This document shows positions 47,235-56,398 of a stretch of 64,000 nt of DNA, in pieces. The number at the start of each line of letters is the position of its first letter. The first letter of the stretch is position 1. The notes beneath the pieces were generated by a model. That model ran no database searches, was not told the DNA's origin, and saw nothing but the letters and a program-made list of their open reading frames with translations. Position numbers and translations under genes: made by a program. Source of the DNA: Roseobacter sp. CCS2 (GTDB lineage Bacteria; Pseudomonadota; Alphaproteobacteria; Rhodobacterales; Rhodobacteraceae). The stretch spans positions 496,001-560,000 of the forward strand of contig NZ_AAYB01000002.1 of NCBI RefSeq assembly GCF_000169435.1, in the 5' to 3' direction.

Positions 47235-48695
47235 ATGACGGGGCAAACCGCAGCCATCATTGGCGGTGGCGTGATCGGTGGTGGCTGGGCTGCGCGTTTT
47301 CTGCTGATGGGCTGGGACGTGCGCGTCTTTGATCCTGATCCAGAGGCCGCGCGCAAAATCAACGAGGTGCTGGCGAATGCCCGCAGATCCTTGCCCGGAC
47401 TATCGGATGTGGCGTTGCCACCTGAGGGGCGCCTGAGCTTTCATGAAAACATGTCCGATGCCGTCGCTGATGCCAGCTGGATACAGGAAAGCGTGCCAGA
47501 GCGGTTGGAGTTGAAGCGCAAAGTCTATCAGACGCTGCAAGAACACTGCCCGCATGATGCGGTGATCGGTTCATCGACCAGCGGCTTTAAGCCATCCGAA
47601 CTGCAAGGTTGCGCAACCCGGCCTTCGCAGATTGTTGTCGCCCACCCATTTAATCCTGTCTATCTACTGCCGCTTGTTGAACTGGTACCAAGCGACAAGA
47701 CCGATCCTGAAATCCTGAACCGCGCAAAAACTATCCTGACGCAGCTTGGCATGCATCCCCTTCATGTCCGCGCCGAAATTGATGCGCATATCGCTGACCG
47801 CTTTTTAGAGGCTGTCTGGCGCGAGTCCCTTTGGCTGATCAAAGACGGCATCGCCACAACTGAAGAGATCGACAACGCCATCCGCTATGGCTTTGGTCTG
47901 CGCTGGGCGCAGATGGGGCTGTTTGAAACCTATCGCATTGCCGGCGGCGAAGCGGGGATGCGCCACTTTATCGAACAGTTCGGTCCGTGCCTTGAATGGC
48001 CATGGACCAAGCTGATGGACGTGCCGGATCTGACCGATGAACTGATTGACGCGGTCGCCGATCAATCCGATGCACAATCCGGGCGGTACACGATCCGCGA
48101 GCTGGAGCGTGCACGCGATGATAACCTTGTGTCCATCCTGCGTGGGCTGAAAGCGCAGGATTGGGGCGCGGGTCAGCTGCTGAACGCACAAGACCGACGG
48201 ATCGAAGGCACGGTCGCCTTACCAGATGACATCAGCCAGCCGATTGTAACCCTGCACCGTGCTGTGCCGCTGGACTGGACCGACTATAATGGCCACATGA
48301 ACGAGGCGCGGTATTTGCAGGCCTTTGGCGACGCCACCGACCGGATGATGCTGCTTATCGGTTGCGATGCGGACTATATCGCGACAGGCGGCAGTTATTT
48401 TACCGCTGAAACGCATATCCGCCACCTGGATGAGGTCCATGCCGGTGCTGTCATTCGGGTCGAAACGCAGGTGCTGAATGGGGCAGGTAAGAAAATGCAC
48501 CTCTTCCACCGTATGTTTGAAGGGGACCGTGAATTGGCCACAGGTGAACATATGCTGATCCACGTAAGCCTTGAAACACGCAAAGCATCAGATCCGGCCC
48601 CGCATTTGGCGACAACACTGATCAAAGTCGCGGATGCCCATGCGGCCTTACCTGCGCCCAAAGGCGCCGGAAATGCGGTTGGCGTGCGGCGCTAG
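47235..48695 (+). CDS. lcdH: L-carnitine 3-dehydrogenase fused to a betainyl-CoA thioesterase-like domain
   Basis: A 486-residue two-domain protein. Residues 1-310 are a 3-hydroxyacyl-CoA-dehydrogenase-type NAD enzyme (AIIGGGVIGGGWAARFL; VVAHPFNPVYLLPLVELVP), as in L-carnitine dehydrogenase. Residues 340-465 form a hot-dog thioesterase (LDWTDYNGHMNEARYLQAF). Carnitine dehydrogenase alone is about 320 residues, so the extra domain is a true fusion. The thioesterase is expected to free glycine betaine from betainyl-CoA. With BKACE this gives carnitine to betaine. Confidence 0.88.
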   Translation: MTGQTAAIIGGGVIGGGWAARFLLMGWDVRVFDPDPEAARKINEVLANARRSLPGLSDVALPPEGRLSFHENMSDAVADASWIQESVPERLELKRKVYQTLQEHCPHDAVIGSSTSGFKPSELQGCATRPSQIVVAHPFNPVYLLPLVELVPSDKTDPEILNRAKTILTQLGMHPLHVRAEIDAHIADRFLEAVWRESLWLIKDGIATTEEIDNAIRYGFGLRWAQMGLFETYRIAGGEAGMRHFIEQFGPCLEWPWTKLMDVPDLTDELIDAVADQSDAQSGRYTIRELERARDDNLVSILRGLKAQDWGAGQLLNAQDRRIEGTVALPDDISQPIVTLHRAVPLDWTDYNGHMNEARYLQAFGDATDRMMLLIGCDADYIATGGSYFTAETHIRHLDEVHAGAVIRVETQVLNGAGKKMHLFHRMFEGDRELATGEHMLIHVSLETRKASDPAPHLATTLIKVADAHAALPAPKGAGNAVGVRR

Positions 48696-49540
48696 CCCAT
48701 CTTGGCGATCAGTTGGTCAAAGTAAGTTCCAATATCGCGTTGGCTGATGCTGGCGGCGCGCACCAGTTCGTCAAAATGGGCGGTGATGGCGGCGACACGC
48801 TCTGTATCGCGGAAGACCAGATAGTTTTGGCCGATGTAAATCACCGCCAGCAGGGGGCCAAAGATGGTCACAGGGGCAGAGTAAAGCTTGCGTTGATCAA
48901 AGAAATGCAACCGAAGCGTTGGATAAAGCTGCGCATGAAGGTCGCGAATTTTTTCTAGCTGAGGCCGACGCAGGGCTGGCGACAGATCGCGGTAATATCC
49001 ATCACCACGCGCAAAGCTTTCGACTTCGGCCAATGGAATTGCGATTTCATAATCGGATCGCGCGCTGCGCATCCACTCCAGCCGGTCATTGCTGGCCCCC
49101 ATCGCCTGCTCTGTCGTTTTCCCAAGCGATGGCGCGTATTCCCACCGCAGGATATCATCGGTTTTCAGCATATCCGGCAATGCGGCAGGCACGTGACGAA
49201 TTTTGTACCCTTCGGCCTCTTGGTGCCATGCAAAGATTTTTTCATCAACCAGCGCGCGTTGGGCTTGGGTCATGGAAATGGCATTTGCCACAAGGTCCTG
49301 CGCTTGCTCTGGAAGGTCGGACAACCCAAGCAGCCAATCAGCGCTGACGCCGAGCACGGCTGCACACGCTGCCACCAATTGCCCGTTTGGCAAACGTGCG
49401 CCATCGTCCTTGATCAGTTGCGATAGGGTTGACCGATCCACCTGCGCTTGGCGGGCCAGCGCGCTTTGCGTGATCCCCGCCTGCTTCATGCCAGCCTGCA
49501 AACGCGCGCGAAAAACTGCTGCGCGTTCTCTTTTGTCCAT
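48692..49540 (-). CDS. XRE-family regulator, possibly of the carnitine operon
   Basis: A 282-residue protein with an N-terminal XRE helix-turn-helix (residues 10-65: GITQSALARQAQVDRSTLSQLI) and a C-terminal sensor-like domain. It lies tail-to-tail with the carnitine fusion gene (4 nt shared stop). Regulation of carnitine genes is inferred from position only. Confidence 0.78.
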   Translation of the reverse strand: MDKRERAAVFRARLQAGMKQAGITQSALARQAQVDRSTLSQLIKDDGARLPNGQLVAACAAVLGVSADWLLGLSDLPEQAQDLVANAISMTQAQRALVDEKIFAWHQEAEGYKIRHVPAALPDMLKTDDILRWEYAPSLGKTTEQAMGASNDRLEWMRSARSDYEIAIPLAEVESFARGDGYYRDLSPALRRPQLEKIRDLHAQLYPTLRLHFFDQRKLYSAPVTIFGPLLAVIYIGQNYLVFRDTERVAAITAHFDELVRAASISQRDIGTYFDQLIAKMG

Positions 49541-49557
49541 AATTATCAACATATAGG

Positions 49558-49587
49558 ATTATAATCATATTCTGATGGATTTGTGAA
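49558..49587 (-). promoter_or_regulatory. Candidate promoter and dyad ahead of the XRE gene
   Basis: On the minus strand, TTCACA (49587-49582) is followed after 18 nt by TATAAT (49563-49558). The same -10 lies in the perfect palindrome GATTATAATC (49557-49566), a possible autoregulatory site. The leader to ATG 49540 is very short, and no Shine-Dalgarno is visible. Confidence 0.45.
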
Positions 49588-49635
49588 CTAGTGTCAGGAT
49601 GGCGGAAATCGGCCGGGTTGCGTAGTTTCAGCATT

Positions 49636-50523
49636 ATGGGACAGAAAAAAGACGGATCACTCACCAAGACTGAGTGGCCAACGGTTTTACTTATTATTGC
49701 GTGTTACGTCGTGTGGGCACTGGCGCTTTGGGTACTGCCGCTTTGGGCTGGCATTCCGACGGCGGCTTTGACCATCGCGCTGCATGCGTCTTTGCAGCAT
49801 GAGGTTATTCATGGGCACCCGTTCAGCCGTGTCTGGCTTAATGATCTGATCATCTGGCCGCCGCTGGTGCTGTTCATTCCATACATCAGGTACAAGCAAA
49901 CCCATCTTGCACATCACCATGATGAGGTGATCACGGATCCATTTGATGATCCTGAAAGCAACTATCTGGATGCTGGAAAGTGGGAACATCTGCCACGATC
50001 ACTGCAAACTATTCTGTTGATGAACAACACAGTGGCCGGACGTCTGACGCTGGGACCACTGATCGGCACAATCGCATTTGCCACCTGTGAATGGCGCAAG
50101 CGTGACGCTGAAGTACTGCGCGGCTGGCTGATCCATCTGCCCGCTGTTATTGCCGTACTAATTGTCGTGATAACATCACCGATGCCGCTTTGGGCCTACC
50201 TGATCGCGGCATATATTGGCATGTCGATCCTGAAATTGCGCACATTTCTAGAACACCAAGCACATGAACGGGCCAGCGGACGCAGCGTGATTGTCGAGAA
50301 AGGGGGTATTTTCGCTTTCCTGTTTCTTAACAACAACCTGCACGTCGTCCACCACATGCATCCGCGCGTGGCGTGGTATGATTTGCCTGCGCTTTATCGG
50401 TCGCGCAAGGATCACTATTTGCGGCGCAACGGTGGATATTATTTCGCCTCTTACCGCGAAGTGATCTGCACCTATTTCTGGAAAGCCAAAGATCCTGTCG
50501 TGCACCCGCTCTGGCGGCGGTAG
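49636..50523 (+). CDS. Membrane fatty acid desaturase-type protein
   Basis: A 295-residue membrane protein. The di-iron His boxes are HEVIHGHP, THLAHHHDE and HVVHHMHP. There are about four to five hydrophobic helices. The desaturation position and substrate are not readable; aminolipid or carotenoid-type acceptors are also possible in this clan. Confidence 0.8.
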   Translation: MGQKKDGSLTKTEWPTVLLIIACYVVWALALWVLPLWAGIPTAALTIALHASLQHEVIHGHPFSRVWLNDLIIWPPLVLFIPYIRYKQTHLAHHHDEVITDPFDDPESNYLDAGKWEHLPRSLQTILLMNNTVAGRLTLGPLIGTIAFATCEWRKRDAEVLRGWLIHLPAVIAVLIVVITSPMPLWAYLIAAYIGMSILKLRTFLEHQAHERASGRSVIVEKGGIFAFLFLNNNLHVVHHMHPRVAWYDLPALYRSRKDHYLRRNGGYYFASYREVICTYFWKAKDPVVHPLWRR

Positions 50524-50546
50524 CCGATTGCGGGCATAGGGAACAG

Positions 50547-51455
50547 ATGGAACTCTGGATCCCCATCACCATCGGCGCTGCAACCGCGCAAACCTTGCGC
50601 TTTATGTTGCAAAAACGGCTAAAGGGGATGGCACTGTCGACGGCGGGGGCGACGTTTGCGCGGTTCATCTATTCATCGCCATTGGTCGCGGTGATCGCGT
50701 GTGTTTATGCTGTGACATCGGGGCAGGGGGCACCCGATATTCCTGCCGCATTCTGGCCGTATGCCTTGGCGGGCGGCACATCGCAGATTTTGGCCACCAT
50801 GTGTGTTGTCGCACTTTTCAGCCATCGCAATTTTGCGGTGGGGATCACGTTCAAAAAGACCGAAGTTTTGCTGAGTGCATTCTTTGGTTTTCTAATCTTG
50901 GGCGACACATTCACGACGCTCACGATCCTTGCTATGCTGATTGGCCTCGCTGGTGTGCTTTTGCTTTCGGATCCGCCCGGTGGTGTCGGCCCTTGGCACC
51001 AGCGTATCTTCAACCGGGCCACGGCGCTGGGCCTTGGGGCCGGGGTGCTGTTTGGTATTTCCGGCAACGGATATCGCGGCGCGTCGCTGTCATTGGGTGA
51101 TGGTGATGGTGATGTGTTCTACCGGGCGATTATCACGCTTGCCTTGGTGACAGCATTCCAAACGCTTGCCATGGCGCTGTGGCTGGTATGGCGCGAACGG
51201 GGTGAGATCGGGCGGGTCCTGGCGTCTTGGCGCGTTGCTGGGCTGGTCGGGATCACCAGTATGATTGGATCGATCTGCTGGTTTACGGCCTTCACCTTGC
51301 AGAACGCAGCCTACGTCAACGCTGTCGGCCAGATTGAATTGCTATTCTCACTGATGGTCGGGGCATTCGTGTTTGGCGAAAAGGTCACGGCGCGCGAATG
51401 GCAAGGTTTGGGCTTGTTGACCGCCAGCATCATTATGCTGGTGTTGCTGCTTTAA
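50547..51455 (+). CDS. EamA/DMT-family transporter
   Basis: A 302-residue, about ten-helix permease (AQTLRFMLQKRLKGMALS at the first helix; GGTSQILATMCVVALFSHRN). It starts 23 nt after the desaturase-type gene and may share its transcript. Its TTAA stop is shared with the NUDIX gene. Confidence 0.85.
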   Translation: MELWIPITIGAATAQTLRFMLQKRLKGMALSTAGATFARFIYSSPLVAVIACVYAVTSGQGAPDIPAAFWPYALAGGTSQILATMCVVALFSHRNFAVGITFKKTEVLLSAFFGFLILGDTFTTLTILAMLIGLAGVLLLSDPPGGVGPWHQRIFNRATALGLGAGVLFGISGNGYRGASLSLGDGDGDVFYRAIITLALVTAFQTLAMALWLVWRERGEIGRVLASWRVAGLVGITSMIGSICWFTAFTLQNAAYVNAVGQIELLFSLMVGAFVFGEKVTAREWQGLGLLTASIIMLVLLL

Positions 51456-52138
51456 AGCGGGCTACGCCCATCCAAACGGCTGACCAGATGCGCCTCGTCA
51501 TCATTGCGAAAGAACGGCACGCTGGCGGTCGGGCCACCGCGTTTGATGTGGCTGAGCAATTCAGCCAGCACGATTTGCGTGATAAAGGGCAGATCGAACT
51601 GGCGCGCATCGGCCAAAGGCACCCATTGCAAATGCGCCAACTCATCCTCTGCATTTGAAAAATCGTCGGGATCGGTCTGTAGCTGCGCGACATCCGCCAG
51701 AAAAAACCGCGCATCAAAGCGGCGGGGGCGGCCTGCGGGTGTGACCGCGCGAAAGAAAAACTGCAAAGCGGCAGCATTCGGAACATGGCCTGTCGCAGAA
51801 AACCCGCGCCATCCCTGCGGGGCGTCAGACCAAGGGCTGGGGTGGCCAAGAACCTGTCCGGTTTCTTCCCAAAGTTCACGAATTGCAGCAGCGGCGAGTG
51901 CCGTAGGTGATAAAGCGCTCTCACTCGCCAATCGGGCCTCATCCAATGCGCCAAGCGCAGTCGCGGGCACCATCCCATCATTGGCATCGACCGCACCACC
52001 TGGAAAGACAAACTTGCCCGGCATGAACGCAGCACTTGCGCCGCGCTGTCCCATCAGAACCGAAGGTTTTGTCGCGGCATCGCGCAGCACAATGATGGTG
52101 GATGCGTCTCTGATCGCCGATTTGTCGATGTGACCCAC
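51452..52138 (-). CDS. NUDIX hydrolase
   Basis: About 228 residues; the start is uncertain (GTG 52138, coupled to the DUF983 stop, or ATG 52162). The NUDIX box reads GGAVDA ... AAIRELWEETG, with the typical large spacer of the CoA-pyrophosphatase-like group. The substrate is unknown. Confidence 0.85.
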   Translation of the reverse strand: MGHIDKSAIRDASTIIVLRDAATKPSVLMGQRGASAAFMPGKFVFPGGAVDANDGMVPATALGALDEARLASESALSPTALAAAAIRELWEETGQVLGHPSPWSDAPQGWRGFSATGHVPNAAALQFFFRAVTPAGRPRRFDARFFLADVAQLQTDPDDFSNAEDELAHLQWVPLADARQFDLPFITQIVLAELLSHIKRGGPTASVPFFRNDDEAHLVSRLDGRSPL

Positions 52139-52139
52139 C

Positions 52140-52529
52140 TTAGCCGTTGTGGCCGAACCCATGCATCCGGCGCGCCCATTGAATGGCCACAACCATGCCC
52201 TTCATACGCGGCAAAAGAAAGAGCGAGAGGGCGACAGCACCAATGGTAAGTGACGTCGCCATAACCCAAGGCTCTGGCCGAAACTGCACCCACATAAAGT
52301 GGATTACAAACCCAAGGATGTGACCGACAATAAGGATTGTCAGATAGGCTGGTCCATCGTCAGCGCGGTGATGAAACAGCTCTTCTTCGCAAGACGGGCA
52401 GGTATCCGTGACCTTGAGGTACTTTGCAAAAAGCTGGCCCACACCGCAATTGGGGCATTTGCAACGCAGGCCGCGCATGATGGCGGGCTTCGTTGGGCGG
52501 TCGTCAATCTGAAAATCTGCGTCGGACAT
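52140..52529 (-). CDS. DUF983 family membrane protein
   Basis: A 129-residue protein with two Cys pairs (CKCPNCGVGQ, CPSCEEELF) forming a likely zinc ribbon, followed by two membrane helices. Function is unknown. It is coupled to the NUDIX gene downstream. Confidence 0.85.
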   Translation of the reverse strand: MSDADFQIDDRPTKPAIMRGLRCKCPNCGVGQLFAKYLKVTDTCPSCEEELFHHRADDGPAYLTILIVGHILGFVIHFMWVQFRPEPWVMATSLTIGAVALSLFLLPRMKGMVVAIQWARRMHGFGHNG

Positions 52530-52708
52530 TTGGCAACTCCATCCAATTTATCTGACATGAAGCATCAGAACTGATTTGGGAAGGGGGTGCGCGGAATAGC
52601 GGCTATGCAAGAAATTCGAAAAACATGCGACGGAACGTTCAGGCTGCCGCGTTGAAGAAGGGTCAGCGGCGCAGAACCGCTGCGATGAACCGATAAAAGG
52701 AAACGAAA

Positions 52709-53152
52709 ATGAAAACGAAGATTTTGATAGCAGCCCTTCTTTCAGGCCTCGTGATGACTGCGGGCGCCGCGCAGGCCCAAGGGCCAAATGAGCGCCCTGA
52801 TTTTGCAACGCTTGATCTGAATGGCGACGGCGCATTGACGTTGGACGAATTGCAGGCGCAAGGCGAAGCGCGCTTTGCGGCGCAGGATACCAACGGTGAC
52901 GGCGCATTGTCGGCACAGGAATTGTCCACACGTGCGTCTGATCGCGCAGCAAGCATGATCGCACGCTTTGACCAAAATGGTGACGGGCTGTTGCAGCTGG
53001 ATGAGATGCCAACACGCGAAGAACGGCGTGCGGCGCAGATGTTTGACAGGGTGGATGCGGATGAAGACGGCGCAATCTCAGCCGATGAGTTTGAGGAAGC
53101 CCGCGAACGCCGTGGTGAACGCCGCGGTCCCGGCCGCAAGAACCGGGGCTGA
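52709..53152 (+). CDS. Exported four-EF-hand calcium-binding protein
   Basis: A 147-residue protein. A signal peptide (about residues 1-24) precedes four EF-hand loops at residues 36-47, 60-71, 88-99 and 116-127, each starting with Asp and ending with Glu. The C-terminus is Arg-rich. AAAGGAAA precedes the ATG. It heads the ECF-sigma module. Confidence 0.9.
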   Translation: MKTKILIAALLSGLVMTAGAAQAQGPNERPDFATLDLNGDGALTLDELQAQGEARFAAQDTNGDGALSAQELSTRASDRAASMIARFDQNGDGLLQLDEMPTREERRAAQMFDRVDADEDGAISADEFEEARERRGERRGPGRKNRG

Positions 53153-53225
53153 TGGTGGCTTGGCAGGGGTGCCTCCTACCTCTGCCAATTGCCACACGGG
53201 TTTAAGTTGGCTAGCTCTTTTGCAG

Positions 53226-53819
53226 ATGAACGCATCGCCAGATCCTTTTGTAGGCGCGCCAGACGCCGCACTTTTGGTCGCATACGCCAATGGCGATGGG
53301 CAGGCGGCGCGGTCTCTGACAGCGCGTCTTTTGCCGCGGGTCTTGGCACAGGCCACGCGGATGCTGGGCAATCAGACCGAGGCCGAAGACGTGGCGCAGG
53401 ACGCAATGATGCGTTTATGGAAAATCGCACCCGACTGGCGGCATGGCGAGGCGCAGGTCAGCACATGGCTTTACCGTGTGGTGGCAAACCTGTGTACAGA
53501 CCGGTTGCGCAAGCGGCGGGGCGTATCTTTGGATCAGGTGGCAGAGCCTTTGGATGCGGCGCCCAGCGTGACAGCACAGATGCAGACGCAAGCGCGGATG
53601 ACCGCCCTATCGGATGCTTTGGCGCAATTGCCGGAAAGGCAGGCGCAGGCGGTGTCGCTGCGGCACCTTGAAGGGTTAGCGAACCCCGAAATTGCGCAAA
53701 TCATGGACATCAGCGTGCGGTCCGTGGAAAGCTTAACAGCACGCGGCAAACGGGCCCTTGCCGATATCATGGCGGGGCGAAAGGCAGAACTGGGGTATGA
53801 CGATGACGAACCCGAATGA
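53226..53819 (+). CDS. ECF-type RNA polymerase sigma factor
   Basis: A 197-residue sigma-70-family factor with region 2 (NQTEAEDVAQDAMMRLWK) and region 4 (LPERQAQAVSLRHLEGLANPEIA). No long spacer or sigma-1 domain is present, as in the ECF class. ATG 53226 has no obvious ribosome site, so it may be coupled to the EF-hand gene. It overlaps the next gene by 17 nt. Confidence 0.9.
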   Translation: MNASPDPFVGAPDAALLVAYANGDGQAARSLTARLLPRVLAQATRMLGNQTEAEDVAQDAMMRLWKIAPDWRHGEAQVSTWLYRVVANLCTDRLRKRRGVSLDQVAEPLDAAPSVTAQMQTQARMTALSDALAQLPERQAQAVSLRHLEGLANPEIAQIMDISVRSVESLTARGKRALADIMAGRKAELGYDDDEPE

Positions 53820-54159
53820 TGATATGCTAGACGGTCTTTTCGCCCAAGCGCGCAAGACGACGGCTGCGCCGAGTGATGATTTGACGGCACGCGTGCTGGC
53901 CGATGCAGATGCCATGCAGCCACAATCTACGGCGGTTGCGACGCCGCAGATGGGCTTGTGGGCCCGGATGCTGGATACGCTTGGTGGCTGGCCCGCTGTC
54001 GGCAGTTTGGCCACTGCGACGGTTGTTGGCATTTGGGTTGGTGTTGCGCCACCATCATCGGTTGAAGATATGACCGCAAACCTGCTTGGTGATCAGGTCA
54101 GTGTGACCTTGTTCTCGACCGACCTGCTGTTTGAAGAAGAGGTACTTTTTGATGGTTGA
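53803..54159 (+). CDS. Putative membrane-bound partner of the sigma factor
   Basis: A 118-residue protein (MTNPNDDMLDGLFAQAR) with a central hydrophobic helix (VGSLATATVVGIWVGVAPP, about residues 66-85) and a short exported tail. Position directly after an ECF sigma gene is the usual place of an anti-sigma factor, but no zinc-binding or ASD signature is visible. ATG 53803 is chosen because TGGGG lies 7 nt before it. Confidence 0.6.
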   Translation: MTNPNDDMLDGLFAQARKTTAAPSDDLTARVLADADAMQPQSTAVATPQMGLWARMLDTLGGWPAVGSLATATVVGIWVGVAPPSSVEDMTANLLGDQVSVTLFSTDLLFEEEVLFDG

Positions 54160-54643
54160 AGACAAACGACCAACCACACGACCTAGCCGCCTGTGGCGGA
54201 TTGTTCTTGTGGTGTCGCTCGCGCTTAATCTGGCGGTGGTCGGGATCATCGTGGGTGCGATTGTGTCAGGGCGTGCGGGTGATGGGCCACCACGGAGTTT
54301 TGATCTGGGGATCGGGCCAATTGCGCGCGCGCTTGAGCCTCAGGAGAGACAGGCGATCGGGCGCAGTTTAAGGCAGGACCGGGCTTTGCGTTCTTTGGAT
54401 TTGCGAGGTCGTGCCGCTGATATGGTTGAAACGCTGCGCGCGCAGCCGTTTGACCCAGAAGCATTACGTGCATTAATGGCAGATCAGGCGGCAAATGTCG
54501 CAGGGCTGCAAGCCAAGGCACAAGATGCGACCTTGGAACAAATCATTGCGATGACACCGGACCGCAGACGTGCTTTTGCCGATCAGGTCGCCGAAGAGCT
54601 TTCACGGATCAGAGCCCCGCGATTGCGCAACTCAGGCGGCTGA
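54152..54643 (+). CDS. Periplasmic Spy/CnrR-type heavy-metal sensor-like protein
   Basis: A 163-residue protein with one N-terminal membrane helix (WRIVLVVSLALNLAVVGIIVGAIV) and a helical periplasmic part (ALEPQERQAIGRSLRQDRALR) of the heavy-metal-resistance/Spy type. It overlaps the preceding gene by 8 nt and completes the module EF-hand, sigma, partner, sensor. Its metal or stress signal is unknown. Confidence 0.78.
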   Translation: MVEDKRPTTRPSRLWRIVLVVSLALNLAVVGIIVGAIVSGRAGDGPPRSFDLGIGPIARALEPQERQAIGRSLRQDRALRSLDLRGRAADMVETLRAQPFDPEALRALMADQAANVAGLQAKAQDATLEQIIAMTPDRRRAFADQVAEELSRIRAPRLRNSGG

Positions 54644-56023
54644 CTTGCTCATCGCGACCTGATCGCGACCACCTGATTTTGCGGCATAGAGGGCCTTATC
54701 GGCTTGGGCGCAAATTTTGTTGATTGCCGCAGTTTCTGGTTTGATCTGTCCACTGACAGCCAAACCAATCGACACGGTAACCTTAATGTCGGGAAGGTCA
54801 CTTCCCAGTTCAAAGGGCATTGTGTTCACCAAGGCGCGCAGTCGATCTGCCGCCAAACGCGCATCCGTAACAGACGTACCGGGCATTGCGACCAGAAATT
54901 CTTCGCCGCCCATACGGGCAACCAGATCAATGGCCCGCAGATTTTCGCGCAGCCGATCCGCCAATTCGATCAGCACCTGGTCGCCCGCGGCGTGACCATG
55001 CGTGTCATTCACGGCTTTGAAGTGATCAATATCAATCATCATCACCGCCAGTTCCCGCCCCGATTTGCGCGACTGGTCAGCCAGACGCGCCAGATGCGGT
55101 TCAACATAGCGGCGATTGAAAAGCCCCGTCAGCGGGTCAGTGACGGCCGCGTTCAGCCCATTGCGCAGCGTGTCGCGCAATTTATCGTGTTTACGTTTGC
55201 GGGCAATCAGGCGCTTGGCGCGCAGGGCAATTTCTGCGGCATCGCTGGTTTCAGGCACAACATCATCGGCCCCTAAATCAAGGAACATCGCAGCGATTTC
55301 CGGTTTGTCCTTGGGAACCATGACAAGCTGCATTGCCTGCCGGGTTTGCGCGCGTGCGCGCAGGTCGGACACCAGCCCAAACAAACCGCTTCGGCCTGCA
55401 TCGACTGTCGTGGCATTGATCACAAATAGGTCGTGCGCTGCTTGCGCATCGTCCAGTTGCAAAACGGCATAGGGTTCTATGCTATGGATGACACCGCGCA
55501 AATATTTACGCAAATTCAATGTAACTGCCGTTTCCATAGGTCCACGCACCGACAGAACGGCAACTTTTGTGGCACCGTCAAAGCCATTTTTGTTCTCTTC
55601 AAAACCCAAAGCGCGGCTTGTGCCTTCACGCAATTGCAGTTCTTCATGCGTGCTGTGCACCCGCAACATACTGCGAATCCGTGCCAACAGCAGCGCATCA
55701 TTAACCGGGTGGGGCAGTACGTCATCTGCCCCCGCATCAAGGGCGGCAAATCGGGCCTGAGACGTGTCTGCGACGCCCACTGCGATGATCGAGATTGCAG
55801 CGGTTTCGGGAGTGCGACGTAACTCATGGCATAGGCTGTGTTGATCGTCGACCGCATCTGAAAGGTTCATCAAGATCAGGTCAGGTCGGTTTTCGGCAAT
55901 GATGGTCATCGCCTCTTGTTTGCTTACGCAGGCATCCACCACGAAGCGGGCTGCCAACATTTTTACTTTCAACACGATCCTGTTTGTCGCAACAGTGTCT
56001 ATGATCAGTATCCGACCCGGCAT
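54632..56023 (-). CDS. PleD-like diguanylate cyclase with degenerate receivers
   Basis: A 463-residue protein with two receiver-like domains (about residues 1-125 and 150-280) and a C-terminal GGDEF domain (GGEEF motif near residue 371), with a product-inhibition site RAID five residues before the GGEEF. In receiver 1 the phospho-accepting Asp53 is Asn (DLILMNLS) and the conserved Lys is His105 (VLPHPVND). Cyclase activity is therefore likely but control by phosphorylation is not. Paired with the DUF3572 gene downstream on the other strand. Confidence 0.88.
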   Translation of the reverse strand: MPGRILIIDTVATNRIVLKVKMLAARFVVDACVSKQEAMTIIAENRPDLILMNLSDAVDDQHSLCHELRRTPETAAISIIAVGVADTSQARFAALDAGADDVLPHPVNDALLLARIRSMLRVHSTHEELQLREGTSRALGFEENKNGFDGATKVAVLSVRGPMETAVTLNLRKYLRGVIHSIEPYAVLQLDDAQAAHDLFVINATTVDAGRSGLFGLVSDLRARAQTRQAMQLVMVPKDKPEIAAMFLDLGADDVVPETSDAAEIALRAKRLIARKRKHDKLRDTLRNGLNAAVTDPLTGLFNRRYVEPHLARLADQSRKSGRELAVMMIDIDHFKAVNDTHGHAAGDQVLIELADRLRENLRAIDLVARMGGEEFLVAMPGTSVTDARLAADRLRALVNTMPFELGSDLPDIKVTVSIGLAVSGQIKPETAAINKICAQADKALYAAKSGGRDQVAMSKSAA

Positions 56024-56119
56024 TTCTTGCCCCTATCTCAGAGCCATCGGCTCGATTCCTTGTCCTGAGATTCGGTGTTAATGGTTAAAAAACGGTTTCC
56101 ATCGGTATAGGGAAAGTAA

Positions 56120-56398
56120 ATGCAACAAGAACGAGCCGAAGTGATTGCCTTGCAAGGGTTGGCGTGGCTGGCAGCAAATGATGAGCTGTGTCCGCTCTTT
56201 CTAGGCGCGTCCGGTGCATCAGTGGATGACCTGCGCGAGCGGGCCACAGACCCCGCGTTTCTGGCGGCGGTGCTGGAGTTCATTACCATGGACGACGCCT
56301 GGGTCGTGTTGTTTTGTGACACTGTGGGGTTGGGCTATGACCAGCCATTGCGCGCGCGATATGCCCTGCCGGGCGCTGAAAGCGTACACTGGACCTAA
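56120..56398 (+). CDS. DUF3572 family protein
   Basis: A 92-residue protein with LQGLAWLAANDELCPLFLGASG and a C-terminal PLRARYALPGAE. It is a conserved small protein of alphaproteobacteria with no known function. GGGAAAG lies ahead of the ATG. The stop shares 4 nt (CTAA) with the dehalogenase-like gene. Confidence 0.82.
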   Translation: MQQERAEVIALQGLAWLAANDELCPLFLGASGASVDDLRERATDPAFLAAVLEFITMDDAWVVLFCDTVGLGYDQPLRARYALPGAESVHWT

